Shown here one piece after another: positions 26,171 to 35,933 of a DNA stretch of 64,000 nt. A program made the position numbers and the translations under genes. Numbering within the stretch: the first letter of the stretch is position 1; every line of letters starts with the position of its first letter. This stretch comes from Winogradskyella psychrotolerans. GTDB lineage: Bacteria > Bacteroidota > Bacteroidia > Flavobacteriales > Flavobacteriaceae. The stretch is taken from contig NZ_JAHKPS010000022.1 of the NCBI RefSeq assembly GCF_018860565.1, forward strand, positions 671,195 through 735,194, in the 5' to 3' direction. Under the pieces are notes generated by a model. The model had not been told where the DNA came from. It did no database searches and was given only the letters and a program-made list of their open reading frames with translations.

Positions 26171-27572
26171 ACTGAACAAAATCGTTTAAGGTGAAATGAT
26201 TGGGGAACAACTCCGTAAAATGTGCGAAAAATAATTGTCTTGCGAGTAAACGCTTATAGTCGCTAGTCCCACGAACATCACTAATTGGACTAATTTCCTT
26301 TTGAAGCATCTCGTTAGCTTCTAATATCGTTTCTGAAGTCAGTGTTTTTCCTGTTAAAAATGCTGAGGTATCGTGTAAATATTTCGGAATAGCAGCAACA
26401 CCGCCCAGAGACACATGCGCTTCTGCAATGGTACCATTTTCAACGGATAAATGTATCGCTGAATTGACACTTGCAATATCCAAATGGGTGCGTTTACAAA
26501 CTTTTTCAAAATTGAAAAAGGACTGCGCTGTTGGTAACTTAAAGTTGATGGCTTTTAGAAGTTCATCATCTTTTAAGTCGTAAGTTTTATAACCTTGATA
26601 AAAGTTATTTAGTGCAACACTACGCTCTTCGTCTTTTTTATTGGTAATTGTAAGATCACTATTAAGTGCTAAGAAAAATATGGTCATATCTCCAATAGGC
26701 GAAGCATTGGCGATGTTTCCACCTAAGGATGCCATATTTCTAATTTGTTCAGAAGAGACTAGTTTTAAGTGTTTTCTTAAATTGGGTAAAATGCTGTTTA
26801 ATTCTTTGTGATTCCATAAATCAGAAACGGTAGAGTTGGTTCCAATAGTGCAAATTAAGTTTTCAATTGAAATACCTTTTAGATACTCTTTTTCAGCAAT
26901 GAGATGCACGTCGTTACCTGCTAAATGATCTGCTTTCTGGACGTATAAATCCGTTCCGCCAGAAACATATTTTCCTTTAGGTTGATTTAAATCTTTAGCT
27001 TCAATATCTTTTAAACGTTGTGGAATGCTTTCGAAATATTCTGGAATAAATCCATTGTCAATTAACCATTTAAAAGAATTTTTTTCTTGATGCTCTAGTT
27101 TTTTAACCACTTGATGAGCGGCTTTTTCAATGGCTTTATAACCTGTGCACCTACAAATGTTTCCACTAATAGCGTCAATGGCATTACTATAATTTTTATC
27201 TGAATTTGATAATGCAAAGCCAGTTAAAGCGACCACAAAACCAGGTGTGCAAAATCCGCATTGGGTAGCGTAATTGGTTTTCATGGCTTCTTGAGCTGTG
27301 GTGAGTGTGTCTTTTAGATTGGTGCCTTCAACCGTTACAATATGTTTGCCATGTGCGTTTCCTAATGGTGAAATACATGAGGTGATACTTTGGTATTCCA
27401 TCGTATCGTCGTTTAGTGTACCGACCAAAAGAGTGCAAGCACCACAATCGCCTTCACGACAACCAATTTTGGTGCCAGTTAAGCGTTGTTGGTAACGTAC
27501 AAAATCCAATAACGTCATACCAGAATGCTCCGATGTTTTAATGGTTTTGTTATTTAGGATGAAGGTGATCAT
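26163..27572 (-). CDS. xdhA: Xanthine dehydrogenase, 2Fe-2S and FAD subunit
   Basis: This 469-residue protein has two iron-sulfur clusters and an FAD domain. The first cluster is in CREGDCGAC with Cys38, Cys43, Cys46 and Cys66. The second has Cys105 and Cys108 (CGFC) and Cys140 and Cys142 (CRC). The FAD-binding part (about 180-469) has YVSGGTDLYV and NMASLGGNIANASPIGD. This is the layout of bacterial XdhA. It is translated ahead of the molybdenum subunit with an 8-base overlap. The 163-base gap to guanine deaminase upstream contains an inverted repeat. Confidence 0.93.
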   Translation of the reverse strand: MITFILNNKTIKTSEHSGMTLLDFVRYQQRLTGTKIGCREGDCGACTLLVGTLNDDTMEYQSITSCISPLGNAHGKHIVTVEGTNLKDTLTTAQEAMKTNYATQCGFCTPGFVVALTGFALSNSDKNYSNAIDAISGNICRCTGYKAIEKAAHQVVKKLEHQEKNSFKWLIDNGFIPEYFESIPQRLKDIEAKDLNQPKGKYVSGGTDLYVQKADHLAGNDVHLIAEKEYLKGISIENLICTIGTNSTVSDLWNHKELNSILPNLRKHLKLVSSEQIRNMASLGGNIANASPIGDMTIFFLALNSDLTITNKKDEERSVALNNFYQGYKTYDLKDDELLKAINFKLPTAQSFFNFEKVCKRTHLDIASVNSAIHLSVENGTIAEAHVSLGGVAAIPKYLHDTSAFLTGKTLTSETILEANEMLQKEISPISDVRGTSDYKRLLARQLFFAHFTELFPNHFTLNDFVQYA

Positions 27573-27651
27573 GTTAGTTATTTCAATTATAAATGAATTA
27601 AAAATGTAACGATAGTGTCACTTTGAGCGAAATTTCCTTTTCGGAATTTTC

Positions 27652-27688
27652 TATCGAGAAGCTTTTTTTGTGACAAAAGTTCTCGATA
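27652..27688. repeat. Inverted repeat between guaD and xdhA
   Basis: TATCGAGAA (27652-27660) pairs with TTCTCGATA (27680-27688). The surrounding 27616-27724 (GTCACTTTGAGCG ... ACTCGAACTGACG) has the look of a dispersed flavobacterial intergenic repeat. I cannot tell whether it stops transcription between the two genes. Confidence 0.5.
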
Positions 27689-27735
27689 CATTTCGACCCA
27701 ATAGTCGAAACACTCGAACTGACGTATTGGATTGT

Positions 27736-28209
27736 TTAGTATTCTGTCTTATCTTCTTTTTTAGTCCATTCCTGAAATGGCTCTAAAGCAATCTCACGAG
27801 CTAATTGTTCAAAAGGAATGCTACGTTCTGAATATGGTAATGGAATTTCTTTGTAAATAAATTCATCATCAAAGCCAATATTTGCAGCGTCTACTTGGTT
27901 ACTTCCATAATATACTTTGTCTGGTCTCGCCCAATAAATGGCGCCTAAACACATAGGGCAAGGTTCGCAAGAGGTGTAAATTTCGCAACCATCTAGTTGA
28001 AAAGAATCTAGGTTTTTACAAGCGTCTCTAATTGCTGTAACTTCAGCATGAGCTGTTGGGTCGTTAGTAGAGGTAACTTTGTTATTTCCGCGTCCTACAA
28101 TTTTTCCGTCTTTAACAACGACACAGCCAAATGGTCCGCCTTCGTTGTTGTTCATTCCTTTTAAAGCTGCGTTTACAGCTTCTTTCATGAATTGTTCTTT
28201 ATTGTTCAT
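27736..28209 (-). CDS. guaD: Guanine deaminase
   Basis: This 157-residue zinc deaminase resembles Bacillus subtilis GuaD along its whole length, including GGPFGCVVVKDG, TSNDPTAHAEVTAIR-like residues 46-61, TSCEPCPMCLGAIYWARP and GFDDEFIYKEI. The zinc ligands are His54, Cys84 and Cys87, and the catalytic proton carrier is Glu56. GuaD has a domain-swapped C-terminal tail ending in Tyr, and here the end is KTEY. It converts guanine to xanthine, which the xanthine dehydrogenase encoded downstream would oxidise. The conserved tail and context favour GuaD over tRNA adenosine deaminase TadA. Confidence 0.9.
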   Translation of the reverse strand: MNNKEQFMKEAVNAALKGMNNNEGGPFGCVVVKDGKIVGRGNNKVTSTNDPTAHAEVTAIRDACKNLDSFQLDGCEIYTSCEPCPMCLGAIYWARPDKVYYGSNQVDAANIGFDDEFIYKEIPLPYSERSIPFEQLAREIALEPFQEWTKKEDKTEY

Positions 28210-28284
28210 ATATAATTTGTGTCTATTTTTAGTTTTGAATAAAGGTATTAAAATTTTGATAATAGAATGAAAACTGATTCAATT

Positions 28285-28333
28285 TAAGAGCTAAGAGCTA
28301 AGAGCTAAGAGCTAAGAGCTAAGAGCTAAGAGT
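28285..28333. repeat. 7-base tandem repeat, seven copies
   Basis: TAAGAGC is repeated six times without change (28285-28326), followed by TAAGAGT (28327-28333). Weaker repeats (GTGAGTC) follow to about 28356. It lies in the 210-base gap between tamL and guaD, upstream of guaD on its coding strand. Array length could vary by slippage. Confidence 0.9.
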
Positions 28334-28419
28334 CAATAGTTGTGAGTCGTGAGTCAAGATGTATTGTGAATTTAAAATTTCAGTTTCAGTTTTAGTTTCG
28401 AGTTCAACTTCAACTTCAT

Positions 28420-30702
28420 TTAAAACGAATAGCCAATAGCGAAGTTAAGCACAGGTTCGTCATATTTAAAATCGTAGCGTTTTCCTGGTGCTAATGAAGG
28501 ATCGTGAAAAGGTGCAGCCAAATCGAAACGAATAACAAAACCTTGTACATCAATATGCAACCCAAATCCGGCTCCCATACCTAATTCATTTATGAAGTTA
28601 GAGGTGAATTTATCTTCACCATCAAACACAGAATTGGCTTTAGAGTTCCAGACATTTCCAGCATCGGCAAATACCGCACCTTTAAAATATGAAACTATAG
28701 GAAAACGATATTCTACATTGGCTTCTAGTCTAATATTTCCGGTTTGATCCCAATAGGTTACGTCGTCGTTATTACTATCGTCATTGTAAGTTCCTGGTCC
28801 TAAAGAGCGCGTTTTAAAAGCTCTAACACTATAAGGTCCACCTGAAAAGTATTGCTTTACATACGGAATAACATCCGAGTTTCCATAAGGTAAGCCGTAG
28901 CCAGCGAATAATCGTGTTGCTAAGGTTTGTGCTCTGTCTTTACCGAAATTAAGATGGAATCTTAAATCCAAATCGGCTTTAGCATATTGCGCATATTGCA
29001 ATCCTAAAAATTCTTTAGGTTCGCCAGAAGTGGCTTCTTTTCCTAGTAAACTAATTGAATTACCTGCAACATCTAAAGTTGTGTTTAGGTAAAACTGATT
29101 AGGATCGTTGGCATCTACCATTTCGTTATAAGTAAATGAAAAGGTCATACCTGAAATAAATTGCTGATCGAAACTTTGTTGTAAGTATGAATTTTCGTCT
29201 AAAATAGCTTCAAATTCAGCAGTGGTATTTGAAAGTCTAGTGTAGCTTACGGAAATAGGATTAAACTGATAGGTTATAAATCTATTAGCATTCCAAGAGT
29301 AGCCAAACTGTCCAGTTCCTGAAAGTAAAGTATATAGTTGACTTCGACTCAAATAATTAAGTCCAACACTTGTCTTTGTTTTTGGGATAGAATATTTAAA
29401 GAAATCTGTATTGATTTTTACAGGAAATAAAACACGAGGAAAAATGAGTTCCGTTGTTAGACCCAATTCTATACTGCTAAGTCCTGTGTTGTTGCCACTG
29501 ATAAATTGCGATTCGTAACCAACATTTGTACTAATGTTAAACGTTTCACCACCTTTAAAAACATTTCGATTACTGTAGGTTAGTGCTAAATGAGGTCCTG
29601 TGTAATTATTGGATTTGGTGACGGCTTGCAATTCGGCACGGACGGCACGTTTAGTTAATGGTGATAAAAAAATATTGGTTTCAAGAATCCCTAAACTGTC
29701 TGTGAGTAGCGAATCAACTTCTTTATATTGAATGTTAACATATTTATACGTACCAATTTTTGATAAACGTCTGGCGGTATTTTTAGAATTTTCAGGACTG
29801 TAGAAATCTCCTTCATTTAGTGTAATAAATTCATCGAGATATTTAGGTTTTATAAATAGTGTATCTTGTATGTAATTCTTATTGTTGAACCGTTCTGTTT
29901 TGGCGTATGTGGAATCTTGTAAGTCGTAATTAGCAAATACATTTATCTTTGAAATACGGTAAGGAATAGTCGCTTTTTTAGGAACTTCGACTTTCAATTT
30001 CAAAAATAAATCGAAGCGTTTATTGTCGTATTGATTAGTGTCTGCTTCAAAAATAAAAAAATCGGGATTGAGGTTATAATAGCCTTTTTTCTTTAGTTGC
30101 GCATCAATACGTTGTCGTTCTAATTTCATATTAGACAAATCGAAACGCATGCTTTTTTGAAATGGGGATTTATCAGTTTCCTTTTTTACATCTTCATAGA
30201 GTGGTAACGGCATAGAATCGATCTGGAAACCCTCCATTTTATAAGGTTCTGTGATTTTTAATGTATAATTAATGGACGCCTCAATCTCTTTTTCTTCAAA
30301 AGCGGAAGTTGCAGTGCTATAGAAAAATCCTTTATTTTCTAGGCGATTTCTTAGTACGTCTTCAATCTCAAAAGGTTCGACGCTAGATTGATAAATAGGT
30401 TTTTCTCCTATTTGTTTGTATAGCCATCTGTTGAGGAACCCTGGGTTTTTCTTTTGCATTTTGTAATAATAATACAAGCCTAAATGCATTCCCAAGAACT
30501 TAGAATTTGGTTCAGGTCTTAAAATGGTTTCTAATTCTGTTTTTAGTTCTTCTTCATTTTTTATAATCGAATCCGATTCAATTTCAATTTTAGCACCAGT
30601 ATATAAACGTTCGCCTTCAGGAATGTGTTTTTTTATACTACAGGAGTATAAAATCATTCCGAAGAAAATAAAAGAGATACTATGTTTTAAGATTCTTTTC
30701 AA
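28420..30702 (-). CDS. tamL: TamL, Omp85-family translocation and assembly lipoprotein
   Basis: This 760-residue outer-membrane protein has a lipoprotein signal ending LYSC (Cys21), followed by KKHIPEGERLYTGAKI, the usual start of Bacteroidota TamL. POTRA-like domains cover about residues 35-380, and the C-terminal Omp85 barrel covers about 400-760 and includes VRAFKTRSLGPG (the loop-6 region, VRGF-like) and FADAGNVW. It ends in phenylalanine. TamL replaces TamA in Bacteroidota and works with TamB, whose gene ends 2 bases before it. Together they insert proteins or move lipid at the outer membrane. Confidence 0.9.
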   Translation of the reverse strand: MKRILKHSISFIFFGMILYSCSIKKHIPEGERLYTGAKIEIESDSIIKNEEELKTELETILRPEPNSKFLGMHLGLYYYYKMQKKNPGFLNRWLYKQIGEKPIYQSSVEPFEIEDVLRNRLENKGFFYSTATSAFEEKEIEASINYTLKITEPYKMEGFQIDSMPLPLYEDVKKETDKSPFQKSMRFDLSNMKLERQRIDAQLKKKGYYNLNPDFFIFEADTNQYDNKRFDLFLKLKVEVPKKATIPYRISKINVFANYDLQDSTYAKTERFNNKNYIQDTLFIKPKYLDEFITLNEGDFYSPENSKNTARRLSKIGTYKYVNIQYKEVDSLLTDSLGILETNIFLSPLTKRAVRAELQAVTKSNNYTGPHLALTYSNRNVFKGGETFNISTNVGYESQFISGNNTGLSSIELGLTTELIFPRVLFPVKINTDFFKYSIPKTKTSVGLNYLSRSQLYTLLSGTGQFGYSWNANRFITYQFNPISVSYTRLSNTTAEFEAILDENSYLQQSFDQQFISGMTFSFTYNEMVDANDPNQFYLNTTLDVAGNSISLLGKEATSGEPKEFLGLQYAQYAKADLDLRFHLNFGKDRAQTLATRLFAGYGLPYGNSDVIPYVKQYFSGGPYSVRAFKTRSLGPGTYNDDSNNDDVTYWDQTGNIRLEANVEYRFPIVSYFKGAVFADAGNVWNSKANSVFDGEDKFTSNFINELGMGAGFGLHIDVQGFVIRFDLAAPFHDPSLAPGKRYDFKYDEPVLNFAIGYSF

Positions 30703-30704
30703 GT

Positions 30705-33700
30705 TTAATTGGTTTTCTGTTCCATGCTTTCGTCCGTTGCTTCTTGCTGTTTTTCTTGAGTTTCTTTCTCGGCTTCGGATTTTGCTTTCTTTTCTTTTTT
30801 AGAGCGTAAAATAGCATCCCAAAGTTCGCTAAATTGGTTGAATTCTTTTGTAAATATTAAACTAATACCACTCACTATGGTTTGGCCATCTATTACATTT
30901 TCAAATTCACTTTTTCTAAAACCCTTTAGTCGGTATCTGCCGTCTTCTGTTAATGCATATTCTAAGCTTACATTACCAATTACGGGTGTTTCCTCATCAG
31001 TGCTACTGCTGCCTTGTATATCAACGTCACTACCAACACTAACCGTTAATCTGTCGTTAAACAATTTTTTCTTTGCTGCGATTTCTAACTCGGTACGGTC
31101 GGTTGGTGAATCGCCTTGATAATCGGTGTAGCTGTTAAGTCCAAAATCGAGTTCGATACCAGTACTACCTAATACTTTATCAGAAAATGTATTCAGCTGA
31201 TCGGATACCGCATCATTTAAATTGTCTCTTGCAATAGTGGCAAAGCCTCCATCGCTACCATCACTACCAGAATCTGGATAAAAACGATTGAGCACTAAAA
31301 GTGAAAAGACTTGGCGATTCAATTCTCCTTCTTGCTGGTTGACTTGTTGTACTCTCGAATATACTTGTCCGCTAATGGCACCTTGCTCTTCTTCCGGCAT
31401 ATCTAAACCAAATGAAATTTTTGGTTGTAATAATTCGCCATCAATATTGAGGTAGACATTAAAAGGTAAAACTTCTTGGTATTTGCTTTTTACGGATGAA
31501 TCTGCACCAGAAATTTGCGATGCCATCAATCCGTAAGCTGAAGTTTCTAAATTGTATATGGCGCGTATATCTAGTTTCGCATCAAACGGATCGCCAGACC
31601 AAGTGACACGACTGCCTTGAGCAATTAAGAATTTTCGATTCACTAAATTGTAAAGGTTCAGTTCGTAATGGCCTTCTGAAATTTCATAAGCACCAGTAAG
31701 TGTGATTCTTCCGTTGGGTTTCATGGTGAACACAAAATCACCTTCGCCTGAAATTTTAAAATTATCTCCGGTTTCCTCATCTATAATTATAGTGACTGCT
31801 GCGTTTTTTCCAACGTTGAATAACACCCTAATATCAAAGCCTTTTATCGTAGCGGTTTGTTCTTTAGTTTGGGTGAGAATAGCATCTCGATTTTCACGAT
31901 TAACAAATACAACAACTCCATCGCGTTCCTCCACACTGGCTACTGATGATGGTAGTATATAAGTGAGATCGGTATCGGAACCTAAAGTAAGTTTGGCATC
32001 TAATTTTGGGATTTGTAAATCGCCAGTTAGTTTTGCATTGGCGTCAAAAGTGACCTTGCCGTAAAATTCTTCGTTATCTTCTTTTGTAGCGTTTAAGACT
32101 TGAAAATTTGTAGTGTTTACACTTAAATCGAAGGTTGGATTGATGAAACTCTCGGTACCAACCCTACCAGAAAGCACTAAGGCGTTATTGTTTTCATCAC
32201 GAATGGTGAAATCTTTCATTGAAAGTCCTTCATTATTGATGTTTAGCGTTTCTTTAGCCATGCTAAATTTAGTGTTCAATTTAGCGACATTGAAACCAGC
32301 ATTATTAAATGTTATGGAACCATCATATTTTAAATCTGATGTTGAACCTGTAACTTTAAAAGCACCAGAAAAACTACCGTCAGCATCTTTAATTTCACCC
32401 ATAGATAAGGTGTTGAGTGCTTGTATTTTGAATTCGTTGATATTAAAATCGAGATCGAGATTTGCTATGTTATTAGTAACAGTGTAATCGCCAACGAGAT
32501 CAAAATCAATATCACCACCTTTTAGTCCAGCATTAAAAGCATAACTATTATCGTCCAATGAATTTCCATTCACGCTTAAAGTCCCTAAATCGGTTTTAAG
32601 CATGTTTAATTGTTCAATACTTAAATCGGCTAAAATACCAGCATTGGTAAACGGATCTTCAAGAATAAAATTACCATTTAGTTGTCCGGTTGCTAATTCG
32701 GCTTCTGGGTTTAGGTAATTAAAGACCGCGTTGATATCAAAATTCTCGAATTCAATAGCAATATGTTCTTTCGAAATTTGCTCTAATTTGTCCGTAAGCG
32801 CGATAGATTGATTGTTTTGGTTGATTTTAAAGTTATTAAATTCGAGATGCTTATCGGTTAAGAGGATTTCATTGTCTTCAGGAATTAACCATTTCTCTTT
32901 ATTGAGAATTAAGCTATCCGGATTTACTGTAAATCTTAAACGCTCTCTGCTGCCAGTGATTTTGGTGTTGACATTCATGAGCTGCTCTCCTTGATGATAG
33001 CCCAAAAAGTTGAGTGCTAATTCGTTGTTGGTTTGGTGGCCAGTTATGATGGTTTTAGGCACATCTAACGGACCAGCAGTGATATTTTTAAAACCTAGAT
33101 TAAAATTGAAATTTTCTTTGTCTGTATCCATAGAAAAAGCAAGACTGTCCAGTTTATTGCCACTATAATTAATATGTGGTGCTGTAATATTTGCTTGTAG
33201 TTGTCGTGCTTTTTCGTTAAAATCTACAGCCACGTTAATGGTGTCTAAACCTTGAACATTAACTAAGAAGACGTCATTCAGTAAAGGGGATTGCGAAATT
33301 TTACCTTTAAGGTTTAGGTTTACAAAATCACTAATTGTGTCTGAGACATTTTCATCCCTATAAAAATAACTTAAAACGTGGCGTTTAATCGCTTTACTAA
33401 ACGTTTGAGGATTGGTATTTGACTTTAAATCAAGATCTAAAATGTTGTTTTTAAAAGAAACCGAAGTCGTGTCTGTATCCACATGAGCAAAGGCTTTAAT
33501 ATCACCTATTAAATAACTTCTATTGTCATACACAACAACACCGTTGTTAATGTTAGCGCTAGCATCGTAGGTTTCATTATTACCTTTAAAATCTACAGTG
33601 ACATTCATGGCCGTTTTAATATTACGACTCATTACACCAAGCGCTTCTAGGTTGGCTCCAATAACGTTAATTTTAACTTTAGCTTCAGGTGAAATAGAAT

Positions 33701-35789
33701 CTAAAACCACAAAAGCATCTAGGTTGGCATTGAGATTACTGTCTTTATATTGCGACTGAATATTTCCTGTCCCGTTTTTAATATCACCATTAAGATGAAG
33801 ATCTTTTATGGCATAATTATTAAGTTGAAATTCAGAAATAGTAGCATCTAAAATGGCATCGAGTGTGTTGATGTTGTTTCCGCTTCCTTCAGATGTAAGG
33901 GTAAGACTTAGTGTCCCAAATTGCGGATTGTTAAGCAATTCATTTACTTTATAATCTTCAATTGCAACAGTAGCGTTAAACGCAATTTTATCTCCGTTTT
34001 TAAAGCTGCCATTAATAGTCGCAAGGCCTTGAGAACTTGTTAGTTTTGCTTTTGCTGAAATGTCTTGTGGGTTACCTTTGAGTTGTGCCACAAATTTCAC
34101 GTCATTTGGAAAGCTAATTCCTAAGTCTTCCTCATTTACAAATTGAATTAAATCAGAGCGTTTTGTAATTGCTGAAAACTGTGGAATATCAAATTGAAGT
34201 GTTTCAGGATTGGTGACGTTTTGAAGTGTTCCTTTAGTGGAAATTTTTGTTGAATTTCCCCAGTTAAGTTCCGCTTTATTCAAATTAATTGATGCTAAAG
34301 TTCCGGAAGCATTTAGTTTTCCTAAAACTAGTTTTTTGCTTAATTTATTGAGGTATTCGTTATTTTTTAAATCAGGTTGAAATTTGAAAATCTCTGTCAA
34401 TGAGAGTTGAAAAGCTGGCAGGTTTAAGTTGACTTTAGTGGTTTCGGGCGTTTCTATTAATTTTGAAAGTGACTGATACTCTAAATGCGCATCACCTGAA
34501 ATTGAATTGTTATTTAATTTGAGTTGTAAATCATCCAAACGCATATTTTCGTCTGTAGCGTTAAAATTAACAGCGAGTTGATTAAGGCTTAATCCTGAAA
34601 ATTCATTAAAATTCAATTGCTCTAAATCTAGTGTCGCTTTTTTATCTTTTAAAGAAATATCTTTCGCTTGAAGCGTAAAATTTGAAAGTGCGATGGCATT
34701 CGGGTTGAAAATGTCTTGTTTTGGTTTTGCGTTACCTACACTATAATTAATGTGATTGTTTTCAAAATCAATGGACGCAATATTAATTGTTAGTTGCGGC
34801 CATTCAAACGTCGTGATGTCCGTTTTTACTTCTTCAGTAACTACCTCTATTTTTTGTGTTAAGCCATTAATTTCAGCATCTGTGGTTAAGCTGATTTTAG
34901 AATTTTTAAGCGTGATATTTTTAAGATTGAAATCACTAGCCGCTAAATTTATAAGTGGTGATTCTGTAGCGAATTCTGAAATGTCAACATCTGCAATCAA
35001 ACGGTCAGGTTGCGATTCGTAATAAGCAACGACATTATTTAGCGCAATAGTTTCAAAAGCTAATTTCGGTAAAGGAGTGTTTGAAGTTGTGGTGTTAATC
35101 GCAACCGGTTTTTGGATAAACTTGATATTAGCATCATTAAGTTCAATAGTTGAAGCATCAAAAATCATGTCTTCAATATTGGTGGTTTTCATATTAGCTT
35201 TCAACTTGCCAATTATAAACCTTGAATCAATGCCTGCAACCGCATCATCAAAAACAATATCAAAATTATTGAAATTTAAGTTGCCTAAAACTAAATTAAG
35301 TGGAGTAGAAGTGGTGTCTGTTGCAACGGTTGTAGTGTCAGTTGAAGCAAACGCATCAATTAGAAATTGAAAGTTATAACCTTCAATACTATCTTTTCTA
35401 ATTACATTGGCACGTAAACCATCCCAATCTAAAGCGTCTACTCCGATGCCATTACCGCTTATAATTTTAATTAGAGGGATGTTAGCTTCCAATGATTTTG
35501 AATAAACTAAGGTGTCTCCTTTTTTGTCTTCGAGATATAAACCATCGAGTTGTATATCACCGTCAAACGTAATAAAGAGTTTTTCTATGGCAACTTTTGT
35601 TCCTGTTTTATCTGAAACGAAGCTAACGGCTTTGTTCACAATGATACCTTGTCCCCAAGGGCTACGAACAAAAAGAATCACCAAAAATAAAAACACAAGA
35701 ATTCCTAACAGTACGCGTAAGGTTCTGCGCAACCAACGAAATTTTCGTTTTCTTGGTATTTGGGGTGCTGTGTCTTCTGTTTTGTTCAA
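30705..35789 (-). CDS. tamB: TamB, translocation and assembly module inner-membrane/periplasmic protein
   Basis: This 1694-residue protein has a basic cytoplasmic start (IPRKRKFRWLRRTLR), one transmembrane helix at about residues 25-45, then a very long repeated beta-strand region typical of AsmA/TamB proteins that form a hydrophobic groove across the periplasm. The C-terminal DUF490/TamB domain (about 1250-1640) includes GDFVFTMKPNGRITLTGAYEISEGHYELN and SVSLEYALTEDGRYRLKGFR-type strands. A charged, Gln/Glu-rich tail (about 1650-1694) looks disordered. The stop is 2 bases before the tamL start on the same strand, so the two are co-translated. Confidence 0.92.
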   Translation of the reverse strand: MNKTEDTAPQIPRKRKFRWLRRTLRVLLGILVFLFLVILFVRSPWGQGIIVNKAVSFVSDKTGTKVAIEKLFITFDGDIQLDGLYLEDKKGDTLVYSKSLEANIPLIKIISGNGIGVDALDWDGLRANVIRKDSIEGYNFQFLIDAFASTDTTTVATDTTSTPLNLVLGNLNFNNFDIVFDDAVAGIDSRFIIGKLKANMKTTNIEDMIFDASTIELNDANIKFIQKPVAINTTTSNTPLPKLAFETIALNNVVAYYESQPDRLIADVDISEFATESPLINLAASDFNLKNITLKNSKISLTTDAEINGLTQKIEVVTEEVKTDITTFEWPQLTINIASIDFENNHINYSVGNAKPKQDIFNPNAIALSNFTLQAKDISLKDKKATLDLEQLNFNEFSGLSLNQLAVNFNATDENMRLDDLQLKLNNNSISGDAHLEYQSLSKLIETPETTKVNLNLPAFQLSLTEIFKFQPDLKNNEYLNKLSKKLVLGKLNASGTLASINLNKAELNWGNSTKISTKGTLQNVTNPETLQFDIPQFSAITKRSDLIQFVNEEDLGISFPNDVKFVAQLKGNPQDISAKAKLTSSQGLATINGSFKNGDKIAFNATVAIEDYKVNELLNNPQFGTLSLTLTSEGSGNNINTLDAILDATISEFQLNNYAIKDLHLNGDIKNGTGNIQSQYKDSNLNANLDAFVVLDSISPEAKVKINVIGANLEALGVMSRNIKTAMNVTVDFKGNNETYDASANINNGVVVYDNRSYLIGDIKAFAHVDTDTTSVSFKNNILDLDLKSNTNPQTFSKAIKRHVLSYFYRDENVSDTISDFVNLNLKGKISQSPLLNDVFLVNVQGLDTINVAVDFNEKARQLQANITAPHINYSGNKLDSLAFSMDTDKENFNFNLGFKNITAGPLDVPKTIITGHQTNNELALNFLGYHQGEQLMNVNTKITGSRERLRFTVNPDSLILNKEKWLIPEDNEILLTDKHLEFNNFKINQNNQSIALTDKLEQISKEHIAIEFENFDINAVFNYLNPEAELATGQLNGNFILEDPFTNAGILADLSIEQLNMLKTDLGTLSVNGNSLDDNSYAFNAGLKGGDIDFDLVGDYTVTNNIANLDLDFNINEFKIQALNTLSMGEIKDADGSFSGAFKVTGSTSDLKYDGSITFNNAGFNVAKLNTKFSMAKETLNINNEGLSMKDFTIRDENNNALVLSGRVGTESFINPTFDLSVNTTNFQVLNATKEDNEEFYGKVTFDANAKLTGDLQIPKLDAKLTLGSDTDLTYILPSSVASVEERDGVVVFVNRENRDAILTQTKEQTATIKGFDIRVLFNVGKNAAVTIIIDEETGDNFKISGEGDFVFTMKPNGRITLTGAYEISEGHYELNLYNLVNRKFLIAQGSRVTWSGDPFDAKLDIRAIYNLETSAYGLMASQISGADSSVKSKYQEVLPFNVYLNIDGELLQPKISFGLDMPEEEQGAISGQVYSRVQQVNQQEGELNRQVFSLLVLNRFYPDSGSDGSDGGFATIARDNLNDAVSDQLNTFSDKVLGSTGIELDFGLNSYTDYQGDSPTDRTELEIAAKKKLFNDRLTVSVGSDVDIQGSSSTDEETPVIGNVSLEYALTEDGRYRLKGFRKSEFENVIDGQTIVSGISLIFTKEFNQFSELWDAILRSKKEKKAKSEAEKETQEKQQEATDESMEQKTN

Positions 35790-35884
35790 TACGTAAAAAT
35801 ATACGAGTAAAAGTATTACAATTGTCGTTATTGCTAATAATATTAACGCTCATACTTTAATTTTGGCTAAAATTATAACGTAAA

Positions 35885-35909
35885 AAAGCCAAACAGGTCG
35901 TTTGGCTTT
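35885..35909 (-). terminator. Rho-independent terminator of the met operon
   Basis: On the minus strand AAAGCCAAAC pairs with GTTTGGCTTT over 10 bases with a 5-base loop, followed by a run of T. It lies 25 bases past the metX stop. Confidence 0.85.
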
Positions 35910-35933
35910 ATATTTATAAAATGTAAGTATGTT

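Noticed and set aside
28285..28356. CRISPR-like repeats
   Set aside because: The units are 7 bases and directly adjacent, with no spacers and no cas genes nearby. It is a simple tandem repeat.
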